Positions 25,431 to 35,013 of a stretch of DNA of 64,000 bases are shown in pieces; within the stretch, counting starts at the first letter, position 1, and every line of letters begins with the position of its first letter. Position numbers and translations under genes: made by a program. Location: positions 26,658 to 90,657 of the forward strand of contig NZ_NOXS01000028.1 of the NCBI RefSeq assembly GCF_002251735.1, given 5' to 3'. Source of the DNA: Elstera cyanobacteriorum (GTDB taxonomy: Bacteria; Pseudomonadota; Alphaproteobacteria; Elsterales; Elsteraceae). A model generated the notes under the pieces. That model ran no database searches and was not told the DNA's origin. It saw nothing but the letters and a program-made list of their open reading frames with translations.

Positions 25431-26375
25431 TTAGACGGTCAGGGCGAGTAAAACTATCCCGCCAAGTGTGACAAGCGCAGGTCCGGTTAACCCCAGCACG
25501 GCGCGCACGCGGCGATTGTGGATCTGGTGGTCGGCCCAGCGCTGCACGGGCGCGCGGGCGACAAGGGTGAGAAGGCCGAGGCCGGTCATCGTAACCGCCA
25601 TACCAAGGGCGATGGCGCTGACCATCAGCAGGCCCGCCAACCACAGGCCGTTCGCCGCGCAGAAGACCAGCACGATAATCGCCCCGGTGCAGGGGACGGC
25701 CCCGGCGATCACGCCGGTCAGGCGCGCCCGCCAGCGGTCAGCAGCGGTGGCCGAAGGGGCGGGTGCATGCGCGTGGGGGGCGTGGCCCGGTCCGTGATCG
25801 TGGCCGCAGGCGGCAAGACTCTCCCCCCGGCGCAGCCGCTCGCTGGCGTCGATCAGGAACCACAGCCCGAGGGCGATCATCCCGGCATAGGCGATCAGGC
25901 GGATTTCCCGGCTGCTTTCGAAATCGGGGCCGGGGTGGCCGTTGAACAGAAGAAAGAGCCCGAGGACAATGGCCAGCGCCGCCGCCACATGGGTTAGTGC
26001 AATGCGCAGCCCCATCCAAAGCCCGTCGCGCAGCCGGGCGCGGTGCGCCAGGAAATAGGAAATAACGATCATCTTGCCGTGGCCGGGGCCAGCGGCATGG
26101 GCAACACCATAGAGGAAGGCCAAACCAACGGCGGTCACGAGGCTGCGCCAGGAGTGTTCGGCGCGCAGGTCGGCCAAGAGTTTGCGAAATCCGAGCGCGG
26201 CGGCGCGTTGCTGCTGGGCGAGCCAACGGAAGGGGGCGAGGCTCTCCTCCCCGGTCGGGGCGGCGGCACTCGTCGCTGGGCCAAGGTTACGCATCGGCCC
26301 GGATTGGGCGAGGGCCGGGGCGAGCGGGAGCATTAGGCCCGCCAGCAGCCCGAGCAGCAGGATCAGTCGGCGCAT
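25431..26375 (-). CDS. zevB: NicO-family membrane metal transporter, ZevB-like
   Basis: A 314-residue protein of the NicO/RcnA/UreH family. After a signal-like N-terminus it has about six membrane helices; GVAHAAGPGHGKMIVISYFLAH (HAxGPGHGK) and VIAGAVPCTGAIIVLVF are the family's metal-binding and CPCTGA-like motifs. A His-rich loop (ACGHDHGPGHAPHAHAPAP) lies in the middle. NicO proteins are known as nickel/cobalt permeases or exporters, but with a DUF1007 partner they form ZevAB, a zinc acquisition system described in Haemophilus. It overlaps zevA by 13 bp and lies downstream of a Zur-box-controlled znuA, so zinc is the best guess. Confidence 0.82.
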   Translation of the reverse strand: MRRLILLLGLLAGLMLPLAPALAQSGPMRNLGPATSAAAPTGEESLAPFRWLAQQQRAAALGFRKLLADLRAEHSWRSLVTAVGLAFLYGVAHAAGPGHGKMIVISYFLAHRARLRDGLWMGLRIALTHVAAALAIVLGLFLLFNGHPGPDFESSREIRLIAYAGMIALGLWFLIDASERLRRGESLAACGHDHGPGHAPHAHAPAPSATAADRWRARLTGVIAGAVPCTGAIIVLVFCAANGLWLAGLLMVSAIALGMAVTMTGLGLLTLVARAPVQRWADHQIHNRRVRAVLGLTGPALVTLGGIVLLALTV

Positions 26376-26971
26376 GTCACCGCCCCGACCTGCGGGTAGA
26401 CCATGCCGAAATAAATCGGATGCTTGCGGTCTTCGATAATTTTGATCGTGCAGCCCGGCGGCGGCGCGGCAAAGCGAACGCCGGGCCGATCTTCCGGCAG
26501 GGTGCTTTCGATATAATACTCGGGGTCGTAGCTGCCGACGGTCAGCGTCCGCCCCGCCCCAATCCCGGCCAAGGGGATCGGCTTTTTCAGCGGCACTTGA
26601 AAATGAAACTGCATCTGATCGCCCTTCAGGCCGATGGTCAGGGCTTTCAGCGTCCCGACCGGCACCCGTTCCCCCTGCACCCGGACGAAAACAAACTCCG
26701 AAAAGGCCGCGAGGGAGGTGATTTCGTTGTTCTGAAGCTCAGCCGCTTCGGCAGGCTCGAAGGTGCCATTGCGGTTTTTATCGTAGGTCTTGCGGAACGG
26801 GTCGGAATAAACCTCATCCCAAGTCCAAGTGATCTCGAACCCGGTTAGGCTGCCCTTATCGGTCAGCAGCACCATGTCCAGCTCCATCCACACGTGGGGA
26901 TGAGCGGCGGCCCGGGGCGCAAGGCCGATCAGAGGGAGGCAGAGGAGGCACAGGGGGAGAAAATGCCGCAT
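26363..26971 (-). CDS. zevA: DUF1007 periplasmic protein, ZevA-like
   Basis: A 202-residue exported protein (signal peptide to residue 23, cleaved before HPHVWMELD). The mature N-terminal His-Pro-His is the hallmark of DUF1007 and likely a metal ligand. FEITWTWDEVYSDPFRKTYDKNRNGTFEPAE holds the conserved WxxDE and an EF-hand-like acidic stretch; DPEYYIES follows. In Haemophilus ZevA cooperates with the NicO partner ZevB in zinc uptake. Here the gene overlaps zevB and starts 66 bp after znuA. AAGGAT precedes the ATG. Confidence 0.85.
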   Translation of the reverse strand: MRHFLPLCLLCLPLIGLAPRAAAHPHVWMELDMVLLTDKGSLTGFEITWTWDEVYSDPFRKTYDKNRNGTFEPAEAAELQNNEITSLAAFSEFVFVRVQGERVPVGTLKALTIGLKGDQMQFHFQVPLKKPIPLAGIGAGRTLTVGSYDPEYYIESTLPEDRPGVRFAAPPPGCTIKIIEDRKHPIYFGMVYPQVGAVTCAD

Positions 26972-27037
26972 ATCCTTCCTATAATCGGCCTTGGCCCCCG
27001 TGTCACCAGGGGAGCCCCAAGGAGGGGAGCCCTGGGG

Positions 27038-27946
27038 TCAGTTGAGCGCCATCGCGGCGACCAATGCCTTTGTATTGGTGCGCATCAGGTCGAGATAGTT
27101 TGTCGCCGGTCCGCCTGCGGGCGAGAGCGCGTCGGAATAAAGTTCGCCGCCAACCGTAGCCCCGGCCTCCTTCGCCAACTGTGCGGTTAAGCGCGGATCA
27201 GAAATATTCTCGACGAAGACCGCCTTGATCTTCTGTTGGCGCATTTGGGTGATCAGCTTGGCGACATCTTTGGCGGAGGCTTCGCTTTCGGTATTCATGC
27301 CCTGCGGTGCCAGGAAGGTAATACCGTAGGCGGCCCCGTAATAGCCAAAGGCATCGTGGGAGGTGATGACCCGGCGTTGGGCAGGGCTGAGTGCGCCGAT
27401 CTGGCGGCGGATATCGGCGTCGAGCGCCGTCAAATCGGCCTGATAGGCGGTCGCGCGGCTTTTATACCCCTCGGCACGGGCCGGGTCGGCGGCGGCAAGG
27501 GCGGCGGCGATATTCGTGACCATCACCTGTACGTGGGCGACATTCTGCCACGCATGCGGATCGACATTGCCGTGGGCGTGGCCGTGCGCATCCTTTTCGG
27601 CGGCACGCGGCTGGATCCCCGTCGTGACCGTTACGGCCGTGGCCTTGGTGCCGCTGCTTTTCAACAGCCGGTTCATCCAGCCTTCAAAGCCAAGACCGTT
27701 CATAAAGACCAGTTTGGCGGCGGCGACCGCTTTCGCGTCGCTCGGGGTTGGTTGATAGACATGGGCATCGCCGTCCGGCCCGACCAGAGTTTTCACCGTC
27801 GCATCCGGGCCTGCAATCTGCCTGACGAGATCGCCCAGGATCGAAAAGCTGGCAACCACCGGGATCGGGTCGGCGGCATACCCAACCCCTGGGGAGGATA
27901 AAGCCAGGGCGGCAGCGGCACTGAGAAGCAAGCGGCGGGACAGCAT
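27038..27946 (-). CDS. znuA: Zinc (metal) ABC transporter substrate-binding protein, ZnuA family
   Basis: A 302-residue cluster A-I binding protein. It has a signal peptide (to about residue 24), H62 in DAHVYQPTPSD, a short His loop (DAHGHAHGNVDPH, with H131 as second ligand), SHDAFGYYG with the third histidine, and VENISDPRL with the acidic ligand. Such proteins deliver Zn(II) or Mn(II) to a ZnuBC-type importer, whose genes are not in the window. GGAGG precedes the ATG, and the palindrome at 27965 sits 20 bp upstream. Together with zevAB it forms a probable zinc-starvation operon. Confidence 0.9.
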   Translation of the reverse strand: MLSRRLLLSAAAALALSSPGVGYAADPIPVVASFSILGDLVRQIAGPDATVKTLVGPDGDAHVYQPTPSDAKAVAAAKLVFMNGLGFEGWMNRLLKSSGTKATAVTVTTGIQPRAAEKDAHGHAHGNVDPHAWQNVAHVQVMVTNIAAALAAADPARAEGYKSRATAYQADLTALDADIRRQIGALSPAQRRVITSHDAFGYYGAAYGITFLAPQGMNTESEASAKDVAKLITQMRQQKIKAVFVENISDPRLTAQLAKEAGATVGGELYSDALSPAGGPATNYLDLMRTNTKALVAAMALN

Positions 27947-27964
27947 GATACCTCCAAACCAAAA

Positions 27965-27978
27965 TATGTTATAACATA
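27965..27978. promoter_or_regulatory. Zur-box-like operator upstream of znuA
   Basis: A perfect 14-bp AT-rich palindrome, TATGTTATAACATA, lies 19 bp upstream of the znuA start. Zur sites in Alphaproteobacteria centre on TGTTATA-type arms, and the downstream genes are zinc-uptake genes, so Zur repression under zinc-replete conditions is the likely control. Confidence 0.75.
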
Positions 27979-28040
27979 ACGATTATTGGATACAAAAAAC
28001 AAGCGGGCGAAATTGCCAGGGGGCGCCGAAGCGGGAAGGG

Positions 28041-28493
28041 TCAGGAAAACCAGCGGAAGCGCTTCTTCCACAGCGGGCCGAGACGGTCGGCGCGCAAGAT
28101 GGCCCGCTCGTCATTCGTCAAACTCTCCGGCGCCTGCTTCTCCCGGCGCTGCGCGGCATAGAGATCGAATTTCTCGTCCATTTTCTCAAGGAACTCCTTG
28201 AGGGTGAAGGGTTTGATCGTCTTGCCGGTCCGCGCGTCTTCCTTTGCCTGAAGCTCGGCGTCCAAAGCGTCCTTCTGGGCGAGACGGGCGGCATCCAACT
28301 CCGCCAGTAACTCGGGCCGGGGACCGAGGTGAACAATATTGCCGCCCGCACTGTCGTAAGGCGAGGGGGAGGCATAGGCCAGCGGCGAAAAATCCAGGAT
28401 ATAGGCGGGGGAACGATCCGTGCTGCGGCTAATGCCGCGTCCCGACGGTGCCACAAAAGGCACAATCCCGGTAACGGGGGGGATGCTGGTCAT
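28041..28493 (-). CDS. Hypothetical protein
   Basis: A 150-residue soluble protein that I do not recognise. The start MTSIPPVTGIVP was chosen because GGGAG lies seven bases upstream; another ATG is two codons earlier. The N-terminal half contains AYILDFSPLAYA and a Ser/Gly-rich stretch. The C-terminal half is highly charged and helical (LLAELDAARLAQKDALDAELQAKEDA, then FTLKEFLEKMDEKFDLYAAQRREK) and could form a coiled coil. It ends in a basic WKKRFRWFS tail. It lies between the znuA control region and an HPt gene; no functional link is evident. Confidence 0.6.
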   Translation of the reverse strand: MTSIPPVTGIVPFVAPSGRGISRSTDRSPAYILDFSPLAYASPSPYDSAGGNIVHLGPRPELLAELDAARLAQKDALDAELQAKEDARTGKTIKPFTLKEFLEKMDEKFDLYAAQRREKQAPESLTNDERAILRADRLGPLWKKRFRWFS

Positions 28494-28590
28494 GGGCATT
28501 CTCCCAAGCAGAAGCCGCATTCTGCGGCGTTATGCGTGATAAGCTTACCGCCAAAGTCTAAAAGATAGTTCGGCATCCGACAAGATGTGG

Positions 28591-29109
28591 CTAGGGCGTG
28601 TCTCCCTCGGCAATGATGCGATTCAAAGTAAGCGTACTCAGATCATAGAGCGGCCGCAGCTTTGCGGCCCGGGCCATAGCCATCTCAGGGTGGTGCGCCC
28701 GCAGATCGGTCACCACCCCGCGCGCTTCGGCGGCGAGGCCTGCCATACCGACCGCCCCCGCCGTGCCAATCAACGCATGGGCCGCCTGGGCCAGCCGGTC
28801 AACATCGCCGAGTGTCGAGGCCGTTTCGATATCGGTCAAAATCTGGTCGGCGCTGGCGCGGAACTGTTCGATGATTGCGGCACAGCCGACTTTTGGGAGA
28901 TAGCGATAGAGTTCGGCCAGCACCGCCCGGTCGAACGCAACCTCCCCAAGCTGCGAGGGTGTCGAAGCGGACGCGGGCGCTTCTTCCACCATACGGCTGA
29001 GCGCGCGGGCATAATGCCGCTGCTCGAGCGTAAGATCGGTCTCAAGCAGCAGGGCCACTAGCCCGGCAGCCGCGCGCCGCGCCTCAGGGGAAAGGGGGGT
29101 ATCGGTCAC
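28591..29109 (-). CDS. HPt domain protein with a HisKA-like N-terminal remnant
   Basis: A 172-residue protein starting at GTG. Residues about 60-160 form an HPt four-helix bundle; the phosphorylatable histidine is in QAAHALIGTAGAVG (about residue 112). The N-terminus, ALLLETDLTLEQRHYARALSRMVEEA, resembles the second helix of a HisKA dimerisation domain but has no H-box. It would shuttle phosphoryl groups from a hybrid kinase that is not encoded here. It lies 6 bp after mscL on the same strand. Confidence 0.72.
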   Translation of the reverse strand: MTDTPLSPEARRAAAGLVALLLETDLTLEQRHYARALSRMVEEAPASASTPSQLGEVAFDRAVLAELYRYLPKVGCAAIIEQFRASADQILTDIETASTLGDVDRLAQAAHALIGTAGAVGMAGLAAEARGVVTDLRAHHPEMAMARAAKLRPLYDLSTLTLNRIIAEGDTP

Positions 29110-29115
29110 GGGCGA

Positions 29116-29535
29116 TTATTTGGACTTAGCGAGCAGGTCGCGAATTTCGCGCAGCAGCGCCACATCTTCGGGCGGGGCTGCAGGCACGGCGGGCGGCGGC
29201 GGGGCCTGACGGCGCAGCTTATTGACGGCCTTGATCACCACGAACAGCACCCAGGCAACGATGATGAAATTGATCGAAATCGTCAGAAACTGGCCATAGC
29301 CGATCACTGCGCCCTGGGCTTTCGCATCGGCGTAAGAGGCCGCCGTGACGCCTTTGACCAGCGGTAAGAAGTAATTGGAAAAATCGAGGCCCCCGGCGAT
29401 CCAGCCGATGATCGGCATCAAAATATCTTCGACCATCGACGCGACGATCTTGCCGAAGGCCGCCCCGATGATCACCCCGACCGCAAGATCGACGACATTG
29501 CCCTTCAGGGCAAATTCCCGAAATTCTTTCAACAT
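29116..29535 (-). CDS. mscL: Large-conductance mechanosensitive channel
   Basis: A 139-residue MscL. The N-terminal amphipathic helix [40 protein letters not shown] includes TM1, and TM2 is [23 protein letters not shown], followed by the cytosolic RKK-like bundle ([12 protein letters not shown]). The periplasmic loop is short. The pentameric channel opens under hypo-osmotic stress to release solutes. It is followed by the HPt gene after 6 bp. Confidence 0.97.
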   Translation of the reverse strand: MLKEFREFALKGNVVDLAVGVIIGAAFGKIVASMVEDILMPIIGWIAGGLDFSNYFLPLVKGVTAASYADAKAQGAVIGYGQFLTISINFIIVAWVLFVVIKAVNKLRRQAPPPPAVPAAPPEDVALLREIRDLLAKSK

Positions 29536-29654
29536 CCTATCCGCCCCCGGCAGGCAATTTTAACTCGGTGCAGTCTAAGCCAAGCGACGGGGGCGCGGCT
29601 AGGGTCGCTGACGATCTAGCCGCGCTTGTTACGGAAAGGCGCCGATAAGGGCCG

Positions 29655-29918
29655 CTAATGCAGGCGAAACTCCGCCTCGACCGGGCGCCAGCGCCCGGGG
29701 CTTAGCCCTTCCGCCGCCGCAACCCGAACGGAATGGAGCTTGCCGTCGAGCGAGTGGCTCCAGAAATCAAGGAACTTGCGCAGTTCCGGGAAATGCGGCG
29801 CCACATCCAAACGCTGCCATAGGAAAGTTTGCAGCAGCCCTGGATGATCGGGCATGTGATAGAGGATTTCCGCCGTGGTCAGGCGATAGTCACGCAGTTG
29901 CAGGCTGAGGTCGGACAT
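29655..29918 (-). CDS. usg: Usg family protein
   Basis: An 87-residue protein of the Usg family, known from Caulobacter (upstream of trpF) and found across Alphaproteobacteria; the biochemical role is unknown. Conserved features are LRDYRLTTAEILYHMPDHPGLLQTFLWQ and PHFPELRKFLDFW. The ATG at 29916-29918 has GGGAGG at six bases. The upstream spacer on this strand contains a hairpin (29941-29969) and a CIRCE-like element (30033-30059), so it may be stress-regulated. Confidence 0.9.
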   Translation of the reverse strand: MSDLSLQLRDYRLTTAEILYHMPDHPGLLQTFLWQRLDVAPHFPELRKFLDFWSHSLDGKLHSVRVAAAEGLSPGRWRPVEAEFRLH

Positions 29919-29940
29919 GCTCACCTCCCGTTCTGGGATC

Positions 29941-29969
29941 GGAGTCCGCCGGGAACCCCGCCGGACTCC
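29941..29969. other. Hairpin in the usg leader
   Basis: GGAGTCCG (29941-29948) pairs with CGGACTCC (29962-29969), 22 bases upstream of the usg ATG. No U-tract follows on either strand. Confidence 0.4.
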
Positions 29970-30032
29970 TTATCCCCAAGCCTGCCATCAAAAGATCACC
30001 GAAGCATTAAAAATCTTCGTGATACCAATATG

Positions 30033-30059
30033 TTAGCAATCAGCGAGGGTGAGTGCTGC
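30033..30059 (-). promoter_or_regulatory. CIRCE-like element between icd and usg
   Basis: TTAGCAATC, nine bases, GAGTGCTGC. Compared with the CIRCE consensus TTAGCACTC-N9-GAGTGCTAA, 15 of 18 arm positions match with exact spacing. A perfect TGTTAGCA/TGCTAACA inverted repeat (30031-30038 and 30057-30064) overlaps it, so it could also be the stem of an icd terminator. It lies 115 bp upstream of usg on its coding strand. Confidence 0.4.
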
Positions 30060-30068
30060 TAACAGATC

Positions 30069-31559
30069 TTACTGCCCCTGGGCCGCCGAATAGCCGGGCT
30101 GGCCGTCGAAGCGGAACAGCATTTCCATTTTGATCGCCGGTAATCCGGCCCGGGCGAGGGCCGTCAGCAGACCGGGTACCAGCGCTGGGGAGACGGTCAC
30201 CTCCGGGGCCGCCAGGAACCGGCAGCGCCAATGGTCAGTGCAGAAGGTTTCAGCCTTACCCTCCGGCCAGACCTTGACGCCCCGGTTGGTGATCACCGAC
30301 AGGCTAAGCCCCGGAACGGCGGTCGCGGCGGCGGTCAGATGCTGGGCCAGCGCATCGGGATCGGCGGGCCGGGCGTGCAGGAAGATATCGACGCCATCCA
30401 TGGTTTTCACGCTCGGTGCCTGCCGTGCCGGGACCGGGGGGATCGGCGGTAACGGCGCGCTGAGCCGCAGATCGAACTGCTGCGGCGCTTGGCCCAACCG
30501 GTCAATCACGGCTTGGGCGAAAGCCTGGGTGCCGACTTTTTCCTTGGACCGGTTGGCGGCATACACATCGGCGGTATGGATCCCGTCTTCCAGCGTCCGC
30601 AGCCAGGCGGCCTCGATGCGTGCGGCGATATCGGCTTGGCCGTTTTGCGCGAGCATCATGATCGCGGCTGACAGCAGACCGGAGGGGTTGGCGCAATCCT
30701 TCCCGGCGATATCCGGGGCCGAGCCGTGAATGGCTTCGAACATCGCGCCGCCCGTGCCGATATTCGCCGATCCGGCCAGCCCGACCGATCCGGCGATTTC
30801 CGCCGCCACATCGGACAGAATATCGCCGTAAAGGTTGGGCAGAATGATCAACTCGAACCGCCCCGGCGTCGCCGCCAGCCGCGCCGCGCCGATGTCGACG
30901 ATCATATGCTCCGCCGCGATGCCTGGATGCTCGGCAGCCACCTCATCAAGCACCCGATGGAACAGCCCATCGGTCATTTTCATAATATTGTCTTTGGTGA
31001 AGCAACTGACCCGCTTAACGCCCCCAGCGGCGGCCAGGGCAAACCCATAACGCACCAGCCGTTCGGTACCGGGGCGGCTGATCAGCTTCAGGCACTGCAC
31101 GACCTCGTCGGTCTGCCGATGCTCGATCCCGGCGTAGAGGTCTTCCTCATTCTCCCGAACGATCAGCAGGTCAAGATCGGGATGCTTGGTCGGAATGACC
31201 GGGTGCAGCGCCCGGCAGGGGCGGATATTGGCGAAGAGACCCAGGCTTTTCCGCAGGGTAACATTCACGCTTTTATACCCGCCGCCCTGGGGGGTGGTGA
31301 TCGGCCCTTTCAGCATCAACCGCGTGCGGGCGAGGCTCTCCCAGGCTTCCGCCGCCAAACCGCTCGTGTGGCCCGCCTTATAGCAGGCTTCGCCGATGGT
31401 CACGGTCTCCGGCGCCAAGCGCGCGCCCGCTGCCTCCAGAACTGCAAGGGTTGCCGCCATGATTTCTGGGCCGATGCCGTCGCCGGGGGCGATGGTGACC
31501 GGCAGCGGTGCCGGGGTGGCGGCGGCAAGGTTGGTATCGAACCGGGGGGATCCGTCCAT
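30069..31559 (-). CDS. icd: NADP-type isocitrate dehydrogenase, long (Thermus-like) form
   Basis: A 496-residue beta-decarboxylating dehydrogenase. Signatures are PGDGIGPEI, RKSLGLFANIRPC, ENEEDLYAGIEHRQTD, KDNIMKMTDGLF, NLYGDILSDVAAEIAG and ANPSGLLSAAIMML. The extra C-terminal domain (about residues 360-496, from APSVKTMDGVDIFLHA) is found in the 496-residue isocitrate dehydrogenase of Thermus and relatives. It converts isocitrate to 2-oxoglutarate and CO2. The ATG at 31557-31559 has GGAG eight bases upstream; the longer open frame is not used. It is divergent from the LysR regulator. Confidence 0.88.
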   Translation of the reverse strand: MDGSPRFDTNLAAATPAPLPVTIAPGDGIGPEIMAATLAVLEAAGARLAPETVTIGEACYKAGHTSGLAAEAWESLARTRLMLKGPITTPQGGGYKSVNVTLRKSLGLFANIRPCRALHPVIPTKHPDLDLLIVRENEEDLYAGIEHRQTDEVVQCLKLISRPGTERLVRYGFALAAAGGVKRVSCFTKDNIMKMTDGLFHRVLDEVAAEHPGIAAEHMIVDIGAARLAATPGRFELIILPNLYGDILSDVAAEIAGSVGLAGSANIGTGGAMFEAIHGSAPDIAGKDCANPSGLLSAAIMMLAQNGQADIAARIEAAWLRTLEDGIHTADVYAANRSKEKVGTQAFAQAVIDRLGQAPQQFDLRLSAPLPPIPPVPARQAPSVKTMDGVDIFLHARPADPDALAQHLTAAATAVPGLSLSVITNRGVKVWPEGKAETFCTDHWRCRFLAAPEVTVSPALVPGLLTALARAGLPAIKMEMLFRFDGQPGYSAAQGQ

Positions 31560-31625
31560 CGGGGTAGCTCCTCTGCAAAGCGGTGTTGGGGGCACTTTGG
31601 CGGCGGATCGAAATTTAATGAAATT

Positions 31626-31644
31626 GATTATGGTGAAGATTATG
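31626..31644. promoter_or_regulatory. GATTATG direct repeats in the icd/LysR intergenic region
   Basis: Two copies of GATTATG, 12 bp apart centre to centre, lie in the 92-bp divergent region. They could be part of a LysR binding site; this rests on position alone. Confidence 0.25.
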
Positions 31645-31651
31645 ATCAAAA

Positions 31652-32521
31652 ATGATGATGGTGAACTTTCCCCTAGACCCAGACCTCTTGGCCGCTTTTC
31701 GCGCGGTGGTGGAGGCTGGGAATTTCACCCGCGCCGCCGAACGGCTGCGGCGCAATCAATCCACCCTGTCGATGCAGATCAAACGGTTGGAAACGGCGGT
31801 GGGCGACCGGCTGCTCGAGCGCGGGGCGGGGACGGCGGTGCGCCTGACCGCGCGCGGCGAGCTGGTTCTGACCTATGCCCGCCGCCTGCTGGCGTTGCAG
31901 GAAGAAGCGCTGGCCGCGCTGCGCGAAGGGGATTTGCAAGGAACCGTCCGACTCGGCACGCCGGAAGATTTCGCAACCGCCCATCTGCCGCAAGTGTTGG
32001 CGGATTTCGCCCGCTCGCACCCGCAAGTTTCGTTGGAAATCACCTGCGACCTGACCTTGAACCTTCTCGACCGTTTTGGACGGGGGGAGTTCGATCTTGC
32101 GCTGATCAAGCGCGAACCGGCGGGCGACGCGGGCGGCGTGCCGGTGTGGCGCGAGCCGCTGGTGTGGGTAACCGGGGATGCCGATTTGCCGCGCCGACCG
32201 GGGCCGCTGCCGCTGGCGCTGTCGCCCCATCCGTGCGTCTACCGCCGCCGTGCCTTGGGGGCGTTGCAGGCTTCGGGCCGCGAATGGCGCTTGGCTTATA
32301 CCTGCGAATCGCTTGCGGGCACCTTGGCCGCCGTCCGTGCGGGGCTAGGGGTAACGGTGCTGCCGCGCGATATGGTGCCGCGCGGGTTGATCCATCTTGA
32401 AACCGCCGCCGATCTGCCGCGCCTGGCGGAAACCGAGATCGCCCTCATTGCCGCGCCCGATCTCTCCCGCCCGGCGCTGCGTTTGCGCGACCATATGATC
32501 TCGGCGCTTGAGCGGGCTTAG
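31652..32521 (+). CDS. LysR family transcriptional regulator
   Basis: A 289-residue LTTR. Residues 8-65 are the winged helix-turn-helix (DLLAAFRAVVEAGNFTRAAERLRRNQSTLSMQIKRLE), and the rest is the periplasmic-binding-like effector domain (TVRLGTPEDFATAHLPQVLADFARSHPQVSLEI). Three ATG codons in a row make the exact start uncertain. It is divergent from icd with 92 bp between, so it may regulate icd and itself, as is usual for LTTRs. The effector is not evident. Confidence 0.9.
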   Translation: MMMVNFPLDPDLLAAFRAVVEAGNFTRAAERLRRNQSTLSMQIKRLETAVGDRLLERGAGTAVRLTARGELVLTYARRLLALQEEALAALREGDLQGTVRLGTPEDFATAHLPQVLADFARSHPQVSLEITCDLTLNLLDRFGRGEFDLALIKREPAGDAGGVPVWREPLVWVTGDADLPRRPGPLPLALSPHPCVYRRRALGALQASGREWRLAYTCESLAGTLAAVRAGLGVTVLPRDMVPRGLIHLETAADLPRLAETEIALIAAPDLSRPALRLRDHMISALERA

Positions 32522-32555
32522 GGCATAGGAATTTTTCGGGCTGCAACAGACCCCC

Positions 32556-32583
32556 CTTGAATCACAGCGCAGAAGCGCATATC
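32556..32583 (+). promoter_or_regulatory. Heat-shock (RpoH-type) promoter of groESL
   Basis: CTTGAA at 32556-32561, a 16-base spacer and CATATC at 32578-32583 fit the alphaproteobacterial sigma-32 pattern. It directly precedes the CIRCE element and groES. Confidence 0.6.
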
Positions 32584-32587
32584 TCTC

Positions 32588-32614
32588 GTGGCACTCACTA
32601 GGGGTGAGTGCTAA
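32588..32614 (+). promoter_or_regulatory. CIRCE element (HrcA operator) of groESL
   Basis: The right arm GAGTGCTAA is perfect and the left arm GTGGCACTC matches 7 of 9 positions; the spacer is exactly nine bases. CIRCE binds the HrcA repressor. It ends 48 bp before groES. Confidence 0.85.
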
Positions 32615-32662
32615 CACAGGCTCATCGCTGGTCCAAATCCGTCCCTTTATGGAGGAAAACCG

Positions 32663-32953
32663 ATGTCGTTCCGTCCCTTGCATGATCGCGTTCTGGTGCG
32701 TCGTATCGAGCAGGAAGCCAAGACCGCTGGTGGGATCATCATCCCCGATACCGCGAAGGAAAAGCCGCAGCAGGGTGAAGTCGTTGCCGTCGGGTCCGGC
32801 GTTCGCAACGAAAAGGGCGAACTGGTCGCGCTCGATGTGAAGGCAGGCGATCGCATTCTGTTCGGCAAGTGGTCGGGCACGGAAGTGAAGCTCAATGGCG
32901 AAGAGCTGTTGATCATGAAGGAATCCGACATTCTCGGCGTCCTGGCTGCGTAA
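32663..32953 (+). CDS. groES: Co-chaperonin GroES
   Basis: A 96-residue GroES with the full family pattern: [38 protein letters not shown] with the mobile loop at about residues 17-33, and [28 protein letters not shown]. It caps the GroEL cavity during folding. GGAGG lies nine bases before the ATG. It is transcribed with groEL 36 bp downstream and controlled by a CIRCE element and a heat-shock promoter. Confidence 0.98.
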   Translation: MSFRPLHDRVLVRRIEQEAKTAGGIIIPDTAKEKPQQGEVVAVGSGVRNEKGELVALDVKAGDRILFGKWSGTEVKLNGEELLIMKESDILGVLAA

Positions 32954-34630
<1,677 letters not shown>

Positions 34631-34658
34631 GTCCAACCCCCAAAGCCCTGTGCTTCGA

Positions 34659-34690
34659 CCCCCGTCGGGTTTACCCGGCGGGGGTTTTTT
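34659..34690 (+). terminator. Rho-independent terminator of groESL
   Basis: A 12-bp stem with one G-T pair (34659-34670 and 34673-34684) around a TT turn is followed by six T. Confidence 0.9.
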
Positions 34691-34702
34691 GTATCGACGG
34701 CG

Positions 34703-34891
34703 TCAGTCGCGGTCGGTCTCAAGCAGATCAAGATCGACGACGGCGAGGTTGATCACTACCTTCCCCCGTTCTTCGAAGTTGACGGTTGCTTTCATTCCTA
34801 CAACCGATTGAACTTGCCCCACACCCCAGTCAGGACACTGGGGGTGGCGGACGATACACCCGGGGGTGAGGAGGCTTGGTATGGCAGTCAT
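34703..34891 (-). CDS. DUF3553 domain-containing small protein
   Basis: A 62-residue protein with the DUF3553 pattern: LTPGCIVRHPQCPDWGVGQVQSVVGMKATVNFEERGKVVI. The fold resembles a CarD/RapA-like Tudor beta barrel, as it is often found appended to UvrD-type helicases. As a stand-alone protein its role is unknown. It is convergent with groEL, starting just upstream of chpT on the opposite strand. Confidence 0.85.
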   Translation of the reverse strand: MTAIPSLLTPGCIVRHPQCPDWGVGQVQSVVGMKATVNFEERGKVVINLAVVDLDLLETDRD

Positions 34892-35013
34892 GGCATTTTC
34901 CGCTGTAATACCCCATTTTTCTTAAGGGAATCTTCAAACCTGAAGCGGCTTGATGCAAGCTAAACTATGGTCTTGAATCTGGCCTTCGGGCTGGGGAAAG
35001 CAGCATCCCGACG

